From positions 1 through 50,802 of the forward strand of contig JAJRUS010000018.1 of the NCBI GenBank assembly GCA_024277675.1: a stretch of DNA of 50,802 nucleotides. Direction: 5' to 3'. The DNA is from a bacterium (lineage in GTDB: Bacteria; SZUA-182; SZUA-191; JAJRXT01). The notes under the pieces were generated by a model, which was not told the DNA's origin, did no database searches, and saw nothing but the letters and a program-made list of their open reading frames with translations. This document shows positions 10,560 to 21,230 of the stretch, piece after piece (the stretch's first letter is position 1; the number at the start of each line of letters is the position of its first letter). The position numbers were made by a program, and so were the translations under genes.

Positions 10560-10850
10560 ATGTCAAAATTAGATTTTGAGCAAGCCATGAAAAGGTTGGA
10601 AGCCATAGTTGGAAATCTGGAGGAGGGCAACCTTACTTTAGCGGATTCATTGAAAATATTTGAAGAAGGGGTTAAGCTTTCCCAACTGTGTGCTCAAAAA
10701 TTAGAAGAAGCTGAAAAGAAGGTAGAAATTCTGCTTACCGGAGAAAACGGCAAGAAAAAAACCAAACCCTTCGAGCTAAACCAACAAGTCGAGCTGAACC
10801 AACAAGGATTATTCAACAACGACAAAACCGACCAGGATTCAACAACTTGA
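10560..10850 (+). CDS. xseB: Exodeoxyribonuclease VII small subunit
   Basis: DFEQAMKRLEAIVGNLEEGNLTLADSLKIFEEGVKL. Confidence 0.95.
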   Translation: MSKLDFEQAMKRLEAIVGNLEEGNLTLADSLKIFEEGVKLSQLCAQKLEEAEKKVEILLTGENGKKKTKPFELNQQVELNQQGLFNNDKTDQDSTT

Positions 10851-10867
10851 GGCTTATGAGAAAGAAG

Positions 10868-11896
10868 CTAAAACGGGGTGCCCGGGGTAGGTGATCCAAC
10901 GGCGGCGCCGTGACAAGCCAAACACATAGTAAACCCATCTAATCGAAGCCGTTTGACACCATCGGCGCCTTTCTGACTTAATGAATTCTTTAACACTCCT
11001 CGTTGATGGGGATTATGGCATGAATTACAAACAACCCGTTTGGCCCCTTGGGCATCAATTCCTAAAGGGATAATAACCCCTACCCTTCTTTTTGAGTATT
11101 CAATCTGGTTTATTATATTAGCCGGCGGTAAATTACCATAGTGAGTAACCCGAATGGGATGAAAACGAGTTTTACCCATGTGACAGTTCAGACATTGATG
11201 CTGGCTTTTTCGCCTTAACTTCCACTCAGATTTGTCTACTGCATTTACATCCGGCACCTCAAGATGGCAAAACAAACACAGTTCCTCGTTTATTTCCCCT
11301 CTTTCATTTAGCTGGTTTTTATGGGGACTCCATTGCAGGAGCTGTCCTTTTTTATGACACTCAAAGCATAAAATATACCTATTCTGGCTGTATCTCACAT
11401 CAGCCGTCTCTGATTTATTCCACTCGAATGTAAGCTGAGTCTTAAAATCATATCTTCTTAAAAACATCGGGTTCTTCTCTTTTTCCGACAAGTCGTCTTT
11501 TTCCTGAACCCTTGGATCATGACAGGTAACACAAGTGAGCTTCCCATCCTGTAGCAGGAAATCAGCCGAGGGTTTTTTAAAATATTTATTCTCCGGCACC
11601 GCTACCCCTACTAAATGTTCAGACGCCTTAGCTACGGCAGTATCATGACAACGGTTACATTGCTTAATAAAGTCACCATTAAATTTAAAAGTAACCGGTC
11701 TGCCCGCTTTCGGTTTATCCTCATGACACTCGGTGCAGTGTTTTCCTGTCCAGTGAGGATTGATTTTACCCTCCAACTCAGGATCAGGAACCCTCTTTAG
11801 CTCTTCAAAAATTCCAGGCTGTGCCCAACTCGAAGCACAACAGGCTAACAACAAACATATACTTACTATAACCGTTTTTAGATTTGTACAAATCAT
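10868..11896 (-). CDS. Exported octaheme c-type cytochrome
   Basis: Signal peptide; 8 CXXCH motifs (CTECH, CNRCH, CVTCH, CFECH, CLFCH, CLNCH, CNSCH, CLACH). Confidence 0.9.
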   Translation of the reverse strand: MICTNLKTVIVSICLLLACCASSWAQPGIFEELKRVPDPELEGKINPHWTGKHCTECHEDKPKAGRPVTFKFNGDFIKQCNRCHDTAVAKASEHLVGVAVPENKYFKKPSADFLLQDGKLTCVTCHDPRVQEKDDLSEKEKNPMFLRRYDFKTQLTFEWNKSETADVRYSQNRYILCFECHKKGQLLQWSPHKNQLNERGEINEELCLFCHLEVPDVNAVDKSEWKLRRKSQHQCLNCHMGKTRFHPIRVTHYGNLPPANIINQIEYSKRRVGVIIPLGIDAQGAKRVVCNSCHNPHQRGVLKNSLSQKGADGVKRLRLDGFTMCLACHGAAVGSPTPGTPF

Positions 11897-12112
11897 ATCA
11901 CAAATTCAAAAATAAACCCGCACTAAACAGTTGCGGGCCATTATTATTTAATGCAAATTTTAATAAATACACGGGGCCAAAATATGCCTTAAGGGAACCT
12001 TGAAAAACTGTCTTTTCGCCCAAGCCCTGCGTTATGCTCAAAATTTAATCCTCGTAATATCAACTATATACCTGTGGTTAAATTTTCCGCATACCCTGAT
12101 CTTAAGCGAAAA

Positions 12113-12142
12113 TTGAAAAAGGGGACAGGCCCCCTTTTTCAA
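12113..12142. repeat. Perfect 12-bp inverted repeat TTGAAAAAGGGG-ACAGGC-CCCCTTTTTCAA
   Basis: Intergenic hairpin between the TPR gene and the cytochrome gene. Confidence 0.75.
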
Positions 12143-12158
12143 GGCGCCTTTAATATAT

Positions 12159-13439
12159 TTATTCACCGAATTTTTTAAAGGCTGTCTCAAGCCGCTCTTT
12201 AAGTAAGGGCTGATATGGATCTAATTCCAAAGACTTCTGCCATTGAGCCAAAGCGGCGTCCTGTAAACCCTGATAATAGTAGACTGTACCCAGATTAGCA
12301 TAAGCGGCTGCATCTTTAGGGGCTTTATCAATTGCTTTGTTAAAGGCTGCCTTGGCATCCTCGTAGCGCCCCATTTCTTTATAAGCATTCCCTAAAACAT
12401 TCAAACCCTCAATGTCATTTGGTTTTAACTTAACGTATTGTTGATACCGTTTTATTCCATCATTGTTCATGCCTAGCTTAAAATAGGCATTACCCAGGCT
12501 TAAGTATGCTTGCGCATATTTTGGATTAATCTTCAATGCTTTTTTAAATTCTTTCACTGCCTCTCTAAGCCATTTGGTATTTTTCTTACCAAAGGTTTTA
12601 GCGGTTACTTTATTAATATAGGCATCACCTAGGTTATTGTGTAAGCGTGCATTGCTTGGATTTTTCTTGATCCCTTTAATATATTTCCTCATAGCGCTGT
12701 TATACAAGCCCTTGTCATCCAAAATACGGCCATCTATATTATATTGACCGGCTTCAATATCTTGAGGAGTTAAATTAACGGTTTTCCTCCATTGCTTTAA
12801 TGCTTTCTCTTTCTGCCCTTGATCATAATAGGCCCAGCCCAGACTATCAAAGGCCCTTACATTACCGGGGTCTACAGCCAACATTTTTCGCGCAGTACTG
12901 ATGACTTTAGAATAATTCTTCTTTTTGCGATAAGCCTTTGCCAGATTATGATAGGCATCAAGATTGGAGGGATTTACTTTGATTTCCTTTTCATAGTGAT
13001 CTATTGCAGTAGTGAGATCCCCCGCATCATCATAAATCCAACCCAGATTATAATGCACAAAGGGCAATTTCGGATCCAGCGACAGCGCTTCTTCATATGC
13101 TCGAATTGCACCTACTGAATTCCCCTTTAAGTCATATATATAGCCGATTAAAAACCTGTAAACCGCATTATTAGGTTCTTTTATAGCCAAGGTATTATAT
13201 TCCGACATCACATCATCCAGCTTTTTCAGCTTATTATAACACCTGACCAGATACCTGTGAGCCGCTATATCATTTTTATCGCTTTTGATCTCTTTACGCA
13301 ACAGGCTTATTGCCTTTTGAAATTGGTTTTTCCGGTAAAGATTTTCTACCTGCTTAATGTTCGCACTTTGAGCAAACGAGGACATAACAGCCACCAGGCA
13401 TAAGCATATTGCCACAACTAAAGTCTTCTTATTTCGCAT
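12159..13439 (-). CDS. Exported TPR-repeat protein
   Basis: Signal peptide, many TPR units (AYxxLGxAYxxxG..). Confidence 0.9.
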   Translation of the reverse strand: MRNKKTLVVAICLCLVAVMSSFAQSANIKQVENLYRKNQFQKAISLLRKEIKSDKNDIAAHRYLVRCYNKLKKLDDVMSEYNTLAIKEPNNAVYRFLIGYIYDLKGNSVGAIRAYEEALSLDPKLPFVHYNLGWIYDDAGDLTTAIDHYEKEIKVNPSNLDAYHNLAKAYRKKKNYSKVISTARKMLAVDPGNVRAFDSLGWAYYDQGQKEKALKQWRKTVNLTPQDIEAGQYNIDGRILDDKGLYNSAMRKYIKGIKKNPSNARLHNNLGDAYINKVTAKTFGKKNTKWLREAVKEFKKALKINPKYAQAYLSLGNAYFKLGMNNDGIKRYQQYVKLKPNDIEGLNVLGNAYKEMGRYEDAKAAFNKAIDKAPKDAAAYANLGTVYYYQGLQDAALAQWQKSLELDPYQPLLKERLETAFKKFGE

Positions 13440-13504
13440 GAAAGATATCCTCCATTAATTTTTTTTAAAACCCTTTATTTATCATTAAACATGGCGGTTA
13501 AACC

Positions 13505-13978
13505 CTATTCCAGTTTTTGAATCTTATACCAGACACCATCCTCACATACCCAATCTTCCCAATAAATAAATTCCTCTTCCATTTTATTAGTATAACCCGT
13601 GGTTTTGGTTTTCACGTTTTCAACGCTGGATATCTTCTGACTTACTTTACCATAAATCAAGTGCTTATTGTTTTTAGGCGGCATTACTATAACATCCATT
13701 ACGTCTACCTTCATAAAGCCATCACTTACTCCCTCATAATGGACATAATCCTTATACTCCCAAAGCTCCACTCTTCGTCTATATTTCTTATTCAACATCT
13801 TATACATTGTTTTAAAATCAAGCTTCACATAAGCCTCACCAAATTTTTCAGCCGCCTTTCTTAAACTACCCTGTAATTTCGCCAACTCTTTTTTCGACAA
13901 CTCAGCCTGTGCTGTACTTACAAGTAGTAACAGGCAAAAGACCATCAGACCAACTATTTTAAAATTTCTTTTGATCAT
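13505..13978 (-). CDS. Exported protein of unknown function
   Basis: Signal peptide ending TAQAE, 157 aa, upstream of the TPR gene. Confidence 0.6.
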   Translation of the reverse strand: MIKRNFKIVGLMVFCLLLLVSTAQAELSKKELAKLQGSLRKAAEKFGEAYVKLDFKTMYKMLNKKYRRRVELWEYKDYVHYEGVSDGFMKVDVMDVIVMPPKNNKHLIYGKVSQKISSVENVKTKTTGYTNKMEEEFIYWEDWVCEDGVWYKIQKLE

Positions 13979-14214
13979 TCCCGCCGTTTCCTGAATAAAT
14001 CCTCAATACTTCTTTTACTCCAATTATGCTGCCATAACAATCCCAAAAGACACCCCATGCGCTCAGGCCAACAGCATTAAGTGAATTTCTCTCTACTATA
14101 TTGCATTATACATACAGCGCCATTCAGCAATAGCTTAATCCTTACAGCTTCTAATTGTCTAAGCCGGAAAAGCTTAAATCTTCCAAGTAGCATGTCAAGT
14201 TTATAAAGTAGGTT

Positions 14215-14325
14215 CCAGGAGCCTGTCGGACTTTGGAGTTCGTAGCGAGAATATCTTCGTCCGGCCCTCTTTACAGATACCCCCGCTCCCGTACAGACCC
14301 CTCGCTCCCGCTCAGAGTGACGACT
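14215..14325. repeat. Degenerate dispersed intergenic repeat (GTCACTCTGAGCGGGAGCGAGGGGTCTG on the minus strand)
   Basis: Internal near-duplications (cccgctcccgtacagacccctcgctcccgctc); resembles the GTCATTCTGAGCGAAGCGAAGAATCT dispersed repeats known from many genomes. Confidence 0.35.
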
Positions 14326-14373
14326 TACGACAACTTAAGCGTGACATGAACCCTAGTATGCCATCAACATATC

Positions 14374-15696
14374 TTAAGCCAGCTTCAATTTCTCCAGGCT
14401 AACGCTCAATAAGCCTTCAGTATATTCTATATTATGAGCCCCCTTGCTGCCGTCATACCATACCATTTTGTAATTCTGATATGCATCATAAAATTGTTCT
14501 TCAGCGCCAGATACATCGCGACCTTGTTTACGTGCACCAGCTATATCACTCTCTACCTTGGCCAACAAAGGCTCTAATTCTGCTAGCGCCTTTTTTGTTT
14601 CTGTCTGCCACTCAGCCAAGGTATCTGCCATATCCTCATCGTCGTGGCAATCTACACAAATTTGAGCGTTCATTTTCCAGTTATTTTCTTCCAGGTGACA
14701 ATCCGTGCATTCAGCATTATCCGGATACATATAGCTGTCTGCCTGGTCTACCCCCACTCCATTAAGACCCAAATTCATATTCTTTTGATTTTTATGGCAA
14801 AACAAACAATCTCGTGGGGCCCGCTGATCATTATGACAGCGGAAACAGACGATCATGCGCGGCCATACTACCCCTTCAGGTCCCTTCCGGCCACTACGCT
14901 CATAATGGTCCTCTTTTAATTCTTTGGAACCATGGACTATCTCCTGATGACAATCAATACAGGCAATACCTCTATCCAGATGGAAAGCGTGCGGAATCTT
15001 AATTCCCCCCAACGGTCTTCGGCCGCCTATATTGGGTTTTTCCCGGCGGTATTCCTGGTCAGTGTATTTAAACAACGCATCTTCAACTATAAAATCAGCC
15101 ACATTTTTAGCCGACCTTCTGCCGCGATTTCCCCTGGATGAGTGGCAGTTTTTACAATTTTCCGCCACAATATTCCATAGGAAACCATAGCGATGCATTT
15201 GAATCCGCCACCGGCCATCCTCATCGGCAAAATTACTGGGTTTAGCGCCAAGATCCTTCTTCGGATAATGTATATATTGAGGCAATAACGCATCATCCAT
15301 CAACTCTTCTTCCTCTAACTGCTCTTCACTTATATACTTCAAGTGTTCCGGATTACCAAAATGTTCTTCCTCGTCAATCGCACGGGCCATATCCCCGGTA
15401 AATGTATTTCTTAAATCATTCATAGCATAAATCTTATTTATCATATAATTGATTGCACCCTCCCTGAAGTGGCAATCCACACATTCAACATCTCGCTTGC
15501 CATGACTGGATATCTCCCAATCATCCACCTCAGCAGTCATAGTATGACATACCCCTTTACAAAAAAGCGGGCTGGATGTAAAATGGAGAAGTTGCAGGTT
15601 CATATAGCCAAATGCTCCCAATAATAATATCCCAACACCTACTGCCTTTAGCTTATTCCCTTTAACCCAAGAGATTTGTTTCTCAAAAAGAGCCAT
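14374..15696 (-). CDS. Membrane-anchored NapC/NrfH-like octaheme cytochrome
   Basis: N-terminal TM helix then FCKGVCHTM (CX3CH), plus CVDCH, CKNCH, CIDCH, CFRCH, CLFCH, CTDCH, CVDCH. Confidence 0.85.
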   Translation of the reverse strand: MALFEKQISWVKGNKLKAVGVGILLLGAFGYMNLQLLHFTSSPLFCKGVCHTMTAEVDDWEISSHGKRDVECVDCHFREGAINYMINKIYAMNDLRNTFTGDMARAIDEEEHFGNPEHLKYISEEQLEEEELMDDALLPQYIHYPKKDLGAKPSNFADEDGRWRIQMHRYGFLWNIVAENCKNCHSSRGNRGRRSAKNVADFIVEDALFKYTDQEYRREKPNIGGRRPLGGIKIPHAFHLDRGIACIDCHQEIVHGSKELKEDHYERSGRKGPEGVVWPRMIVCFRCHNDQRAPRDCLFCHKNQKNMNLGLNGVGVDQADSYMYPDNAECTDCHLEENNWKMNAQICVDCHDDEDMADTLAEWQTETKKALAELEPLLAKVESDIAGARKQGRDVSGAEEQFYDAYQNYKMVWYDGSKGAHNIEYTEGLLSVSLEKLKLA

Positions 15697-15756
15697 TTTC
15701 TATTATTCCTCCTTCCTAAATTTACGGATTAAAAATCCAGTAAAACCGGTTTATTG

Positions 15757-16794
15757 TTAATTTAAATGGTTAGCATCTCGAATCTTGCTGTTCATAAAAG
15801 GAACAAAGGTTACTTCACCCAAGCTGGCCTTATCTGCTTTATCAAAAATGGTAGCGGCCACAGCATCTTTGTCTGCAACACCCCACCAGTTATTTCTAGC
15901 ATCTATCTCAGGAGATATATCAACCGGTCTCTGCTGTGACTGCTTCAGATTGTATCCCCCATTACTATATATATTGTTGTTATTAATCTTGGGCGCTGAA
16001 CCATTTTCACATAGAATTCCAGCCCACCAAGTATCACCCTTACCAAAAATTGTATTATAGGCTATTTCCGGTGAACAGTGATTTACACAGGATATTCCTT
16101 TGCCCTCATCACCCATAATCGTATTATAGGTTATTTGCGGTGAAGAGTACTCAGCACAAACTATCCCATCGTCATTGTCTTTAATCAAGTTCTTGCTTAT
16201 TTTAGGATTGGCCCAATCCCGGCATTTAATCCCTTCACCACTATTTTGAATAATATTGTTGGTTATTTGCGGCGAGGCTTTTTCACAATAGATGCCCGTA
16301 TTTGCATTCTCAATTTCACAGTACTGAATAGTACAACCATGGCCTTCTATCACCTCATCACTATTATAATCAAAGCTTTCATCTTTAAATTGAATACCAT
16401 CCCACCTCTCATCCTTATTTAAGGAAGTAAACTTGATATGTTTTTCTGCACTCCCGATTGCGTGAAAATTGCCTCTAATGACAATAGCCGTATATGCCTT
16501 AGCCTTAATAACCACTCCTGGTTCAATGGTCAACTTTACATCGGGCATCACTTCTAAATTACGGGAAAGTATATAGGGACTGTCTTCGAGACGCAGAATG
16601 GTGTCCTCACTTATTTGACCCCCAATTTCAGTTCCCTTGATCGATTTTTTTTCCGGGGCTACAACTTGTGCCTTACGCCCCCACCGTTTAGGCGTAGCTT
16701 CAGGTTCAGCGCTACGTTTCTCTCCTTCACAACCCACCATCAACATCAGTACTGTACAGATTAGAAATATTACTGCCCTTCCCGGCTTATACAT
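15757..16794 (-). CDS. Lipoprotein with right-handed parallel beta-helix (NosD/PbH1-like) repeats
   Basis: LMLMVGCEGE lipobox; repeats such as ENANTGIYCEKASPQITNNIIQNSGEGIKC. Confidence 0.85.
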   Translation of the reverse strand: MYKPGRAVIFLICTVLMLMVGCEGEKRSAEPEATPKRWGRKAQVVAPEKKSIKGTEIGGQISEDTILRLEDSPYILSRNLEVMPDVKLTIEPGVVIKAKAYTAIVIRGNFHAIGSAEKHIKFTSLNKDERWDGIQFKDESFDYNSDEVIEGHGCTIQYCEIENANTGIYCEKASPQITNNIIQNSGEGIKCRDWANPKISKNLIKDNDDGIVCAEYSSPQITYNTIMGDEGKGISCVNHCSPEIAYNTIFGKGDTWWAGILCENGSAPKINNNNIYSNGGYNLKQSQQRPVDISPEIDARNNWWGVADKDAVAATIFDKADKASLGEVTFVPFMNSKIRDANHLN

Positions 16795-17051
16795 AAACTA
16801 TCTCCCTTTTTTCAAACACTTCGGTTAAGCCCACCCCTATAAAGATGGATTACGCCCCAACCGTTTTAACTTAGGGTATTTTAGAATATGGTCATCTGTA
16901 AACCTGCCTCTAACTGCAACTAAAGGCCACCTATTGATATAACCTGGGGGGAGGCCCCACCAACCTATAGCCCGTGACACCTTCTCCACCATTACGAGCT
17001 TTGCCCGACACCCTTCAGCCAAGCTTTCATTTACCCACGAACATAGCCCCT

Positions 17052-17097
17052 GAAACTCCGCCCCGCAGGTTTCCGGAACTCCGCCCCGTGGGTTTTC
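17052..17097. repeat. Two tandem 23-nt units GRAACTCCGCCCCGYRGGTTTYC
   Basis: gaaactccgccccgcaggtttcc / ggaactccgccccgtgggttttc. Confidence 0.75.
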
Positions 17098-17165
17098 AGA
17101 AAAACCGATTTAACTAAAACCACAAATACCGCCTACCATGCCCATACAAAGCGCTATTCTTAAAA

Positions 17166-17357
17166 TTAATAAATTACCGGTTGAATTTCGAACAGGGCTT
17201 TACCCATATTGACAAATAACGGTATTCCAACTGCCAGTAGCACCAAAAGTATTATTACCATAAGAGTCACTGCTCTTTCTCTCCTCACATCACCTTCATC
17301 TTTCACATCATTCGGCGGGAAATACATTCTTTCATAATTTACATCCTTAAAAGCCAT
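17166..17357 (-). CDS. Small single-TM protein (63 aa) of the cytochrome locus
   Basis: RBS aggagg before ATG; TM helix TLMVIILLVLLAVGIPLFV. Confidence 0.7.
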   Translation of the reverse strand: MAFKDVNYERMYFPPNDVKDEGDVRRERAVTLMVIILLVLLAVGIPLFVNMGKALFEIQPVIY

Positions 17358-17406
17358 TCTTCTACCTCCTGATCAAAAAGCGATAAATTCCTTATTTTCC
17401 CTATTT

Positions 17407-20400
17407 CTAATGTGTTTCACTTTTCGGTTGTTCTTTTAGCAGCTCCCCAATCTTGGGTTGATTGTTTTTCAGCATCATTTCAACTTCCTGAAATTTATTT
17501 GGTGGAGCCAGTTTAATCCTGCTTTGATAAACATGATAATATTTCATCCGGTAAACTGCATCATAGCTGTGGCAATCAATACAAAGATCATGCAATAAAT
17601 TAGTCCTTAAGAAGCTGGTATTCACATGGCCCTCTTCATTTTTGCCGCTACCCTTTACCGCCTTTTGGGGATTCCACTGATGGGGATTATGACATGTGGG
17701 GCAGGCAAGATCACCCTTCGGCGACAAAATTCCTTTATTGGTATATACTGGAAAGGCCGGTCTAACTCCCAACAACATATCTTTGTTATTCATAAAAGTA
17801 ACCAGTGTCTTATACACATATTTAAATGGCGTATAGCCAGTCTTGGCCGATGTTTCCACCGCCCTTCTCTGACCTATAACAAAACCATAAGGGTGCAGTC
17901 CCCGAGGCGGCTGTTTTGCCTGGGCGGGATTCCCATCCGAATGGCAACTTGTGCAAAATTGAACTGCCCTATCCTGCTCATCTCCCAACGTTTCATTCCA
18001 CCCTTTAAGATACGGCGGCCCCCATGACCTCGCCCATAAGCGAACATCATTGAAGCCATTATGAACGATATGACAAGCGCTGCACACCCCATCCTCCAGA
18101 GTAGTCTTACCCATTAGATTCCTGGCTTTAGGTGCGGTAACCCTGAGATCATGATCAGTTCCAGCCACCAATACCTTTTGACTGTGACAATTGGCACATA
18201 AATCCGGCTCAGGCAGGTTTTGTCTACGCAAGAAGCTATTATGCTGATCCCCCTCAACGAGTTCACCTGAACCTGGCTTTTTCTCCGAGGCATTCCATTG
18301 ATGTGGATCATGACAGGTAGCACAAAATACCCGGCCATTATCAGGGTCACGCTTACCTTCAAAAGTAAACAGCGGAAAACTTGTGCTCCCATCAGCCGTC
18401 ATAATATTAGCATTTATGGGGTGAGAATCGGTACCGAAACTGATCTGCTTCTTATTGGCTATCCTGTCCTTGGCATGACAGCTTCGACAAAGCTTAGAGA
18501 TAACATCATCACCCTGACCAAATGGCCTTGACCACAGCCTGGCATCATGTAACGTTTTATGTACTTGATGGCAGGCCCCGCATACCCCGCTTTGAGCTAC
18601 CGTCTGACCAAAATAATTCTTCTCATCCGGCGCGCTTATCCCCAGGTCATGTTTGGTACCCACAATAGTCTCCTTGCCCTTATGACACTGGACACACAAA
18701 CCATACCCCTTGGTATTGGGAGCCCGCAGAAAGCTGGTCAGTCGGTCACCTTCGGTATTCTTGCCGGGCCCGTAGGCCTTCTTGGTGGCATCCCATTGGT
18801 GTGGGTTGTGGCACGAACCGCACAACACCCGGCCTTGAGCTACTTTATGCAAGTTATCATCAAATGTGGGGAAGGGAACCGGCAAATCAGTAGTGGCTCC
18901 CAATATATTTTTGCCCACCGGGTGGCTATGTGCACCCGGTTGCTTTTTCTCAGCTGGCCGACCATCTGAGTGACAACTTTTACATAACTCAGACATTCCA
19001 TCTTTCCCCGGGCCTAGCTCTCTATTCCACAGCCTATACTTATAAACAGCATTGTGGACATTATGGCAGGCAAAACATACCCCTGATTCAGCTACCGTTT
19101 CACCCCTGATATTCTTGGCATTAGGGGCCGTAATTGTTAGATCGTGATCCGTACCCTTAATCAATTTTTTATCCACATGGCAACTTTCACATAAGGCAAA
19201 CTTATAGTTGTTGGCAGCAATCCTCAAGAAACTATTGCTGGTATCGCCTTCAGTCTTCTTGCCCGGGCCTTTCTTTTTCTTGTTGGGATCCCACTGGTGA
19301 ATATTATGACAAGAGAAACACATTACTTTGCCATTTTTCTGCCGCTTCAGGTCATCGGTGTAGGTGGGCAATGTTGTATTTATATCAGGCCCCAGATTGG
19401 TAATTGGAACACCCACCGGATGAGAGTATTCCCCTAATTGTTTCACCTCGGCAATATTACCATTGGAATGACAGGAAAAGCATAATTTCTCTCCCTCGTT
19501 TTTACCCAGGCCCAAAGGACGACTCCACAAACGATAGGAGGTGGCATTATGCGGGGTGTGACAATTGCCGCAGATACCGGTTGTCTCCTGCTGGCCCATC
19601 AGCCTATGCACTACCTCTTTGGGCAATTTCAGCATCTCATTCTTTCCCTCTCCCAATATCTGAATACAATGTGAGCGGGGATGCTTGTAAGCCATCATTG
19701 ACAGATCATGGTCGGTAAGCTCAATCAGGCTCTTGTCAAGATGACAGTCATAACAAAGTGGAGAGCCAATATCATTTTTAATACGCAGAAAGCTGGTGGC
19801 CGCAGTGCCGGCAGCCTTGGCAATACCCTTATTATCCAGCGAGACAGGATTCCAGCGATGGACATTGTGGCAACTGGCGCAGCTTACCTTCCCTGATTTG
19901 CCATCGGTAATCTTTACGCCGCTGGAACTGAACAGAGGCAGCGTAGTATCGCCATCCGCTATTTTTGAATCCTTCAATACCAGATTGTAAGGATGGGTTC
20001 TGTTGCGGGGGCCTATTAACTTATCTTTCGCCAGTCCCTCCTTAGCATGGCAACTCAGACAAAGGCGGGCAATGGGATCCTCGTCCTGGGCCGGCTTTCG
20101 GGCCCACATTTTAGCCCCTTTTCCATTATGCGGTAAATGACACATCTCACATACCCCGGCCTGTTTGGGGGTTTGACCCTTTATGTTTTTAGCCCCGGGG
20201 CGGGTGACCCGCAGATCATGCTTGGTTTTATCTACTTCCTTGTATTTATCATCATGGCACTTAATACAGAGCGACGAAGCCTTATTTTTTTCTACTAATA
20301 TTTTGGTACCCCGGGGGGCATTATGCATTTTGTGACAAGTGTTGCAGATTATCTTGCCCTGGGCTCCCTTACGCCCGCCTTCTTTTATTATGCTGTCGTT

Positions 20401-21195
20401 AATTTTGGCATACTTGGGCACTACATTAATCGGATGAGTACGTTTACGCTCAGCATCTTCCCGACTTACAGCATATTTATCAGTATGACAGATTCCACAT
20501 AACTCGGCATTCCATATCCCTTTAATCAGCAGCTTATAACCACTCTTGGCCCCATGAATTTTATGGCAGCTCTCACATATCACCTGATCGGGAGCTATCC
20601 CGATTTTCCCTCCCGACCTTTCCAATTCTTTGGGGATTTTTATGGTAGTTACATTTATCGGATGGTTATTGTATTTTTTACCGTCAATTTTGTTCACATG
20701 GCATTGCCGGCAGATGAATGAATTGAGATTATCATGGCGCAGGAAAATCGTCCTCCCCATTTCCTGCCCTTCAGGGTCCTTCCCCCAATCCACCCCATGA
20801 GCGCTATGACAAGTACCGCAATAAATCCGGCCGTCCTTGTCTAAAGGGAAGGATTTTGGAACCCTCACGTTTTTAGAGGGTTTGACATATACCGGATGGC
20901 TGCCCGGCATCCAGGTCTTATCGCGTGAATCCAACACAGATCCATCATGACAGGTATAACACATCTCTTCTGTACTCACCACACCCTGACGTCCGGAGAT
21001 AATCACCGCTCCTCTAACAATGGGATCCACGAAGATTTTTTTTCCCGTCATTTTAAAATCATCCATCCAGGCAATATGACATATAGCACATTCTCTTTTA
21101 GAAGAGAGCATTTGGGCTATTGCCGTGGAACTAAAAGTTACAACAACTACAATAATAATTAGGAAAACAAATAACTTTGGTTTAACAATCAGCAT
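17407..21195 (-). CDS. Very large exported multiheme c-type cytochrome, 28 CXXCH motifs, modular tetraheme repeats
   Basis: 28 CXXCH counted by eye; repeated unit G(K/R)V.C..CHN.H.W / LC..CH / TDHDL / GVC..CH.VHN / LC.SCH. Confidence 0.92.
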   Translation of the reverse strand: MLIVKPKLFVFLIIIVVVVTFSSTAIAQMLSSKRECAICHIAWMDDFKMTGKKIFVDPIVRGAVIISGRQGVVSTEEMCYTCHDGSVLDSRDKTWMPGSHPVYVKPSKNVRVPKSFPLDKDGRIYCGTCHSAHGVDWGKDPEGQEMGRTIFLRHDNLNSFICRQCHVNKIDGKKYNNHPINVTTIKIPKELERSGGKIGIAPDQVICESCHKIHGAKSGYKLLIKGIWNAELCGICHTDKYAVSREDAERKRTHPINVVPKYAKINDSIIKEGGRKGAQGKIICNTCHKMHNAPRGTKILVEKNKASSLCIKCHDDKYKEVDKTKHDLRVTRPGAKNIKGQTPKQAGVCEMCHLPHNGKGAKMWARKPAQDEDPIARLCLSCHAKEGLAKDKLIGPRNRTHPYNLVLKDSKIADGDTTLPLFSSSGVKITDGKSGKVSCASCHNVHRWNPVSLDNKGIAKAAGTAATSFLRIKNDIGSPLCYDCHLDKSLIELTDHDLSMMAYKHPRSHCIQILGEGKNEMLKLPKEVVHRLMGQQETTGICGNCHTPHNATSYRLWSRPLGLGKNEGEKLCFSCHSNGNIAEVKQLGEYSHPVGVPITNLGPDINTTLPTYTDDLKRQKNGKVMCFSCHNIHQWDPNKKKKGPGKKTEGDTSNSFLRIAANNYKFALCESCHVDKKLIKGTDHDLTITAPNAKNIRGETVAESGVCFACHNVHNAVYKYRLWNRELGPGKDGMSELCKSCHSDGRPAEKKQPGAHSHPVGKNILGATTDLPVPFPTFDDNLHKVAQGRVLCGSCHNPHQWDATKKAYGPGKNTEGDRLTSFLRAPNTKGYGLCVQCHKGKETIVGTKHDLGISAPDEKNYFGQTVAQSGVCGACHQVHKTLHDARLWSRPFGQGDDVISKLCRSCHAKDRIANKKQISFGTDSHPINANIMTADGSTSFPLFTFEGKRDPDNGRVFCATCHDPHQWNASEKKPGSGELVEGDQHNSFLRRQNLPEPDLCANCHSQKVLVAGTDHDLRVTAPKARNLMGKTTLEDGVCSACHIVHNGFNDVRLWARSWGPPYLKGWNETLGDEQDRAVQFCTSCHSDGNPAQAKQPPRGLHPYGFVIGQRRAVETSAKTGYTPFKYVYKTLVTFMNNKDMLLGVRPAFPVYTNKGILSPKGDLACPTCHNPHQWNPQKAVKGSGKNEEGHVNTSFLRTNLLHDLCIDCHSYDAVYRMKYYHVYQSRIKLAPPNKFQEVEMMLKNNQPKIGELLKEQPKSETH

Positions 21196-21230
21196 ATACG
21201 CTTTTATTTTTAATGTTTATATTCCCGATT

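Noticed and set aside
17626-18027. Plus-strand ORFs within the 28-heme gene
   Set aside because: Shadow ORFs created by repeated CXXCH-rich coding sequence on the minus strand
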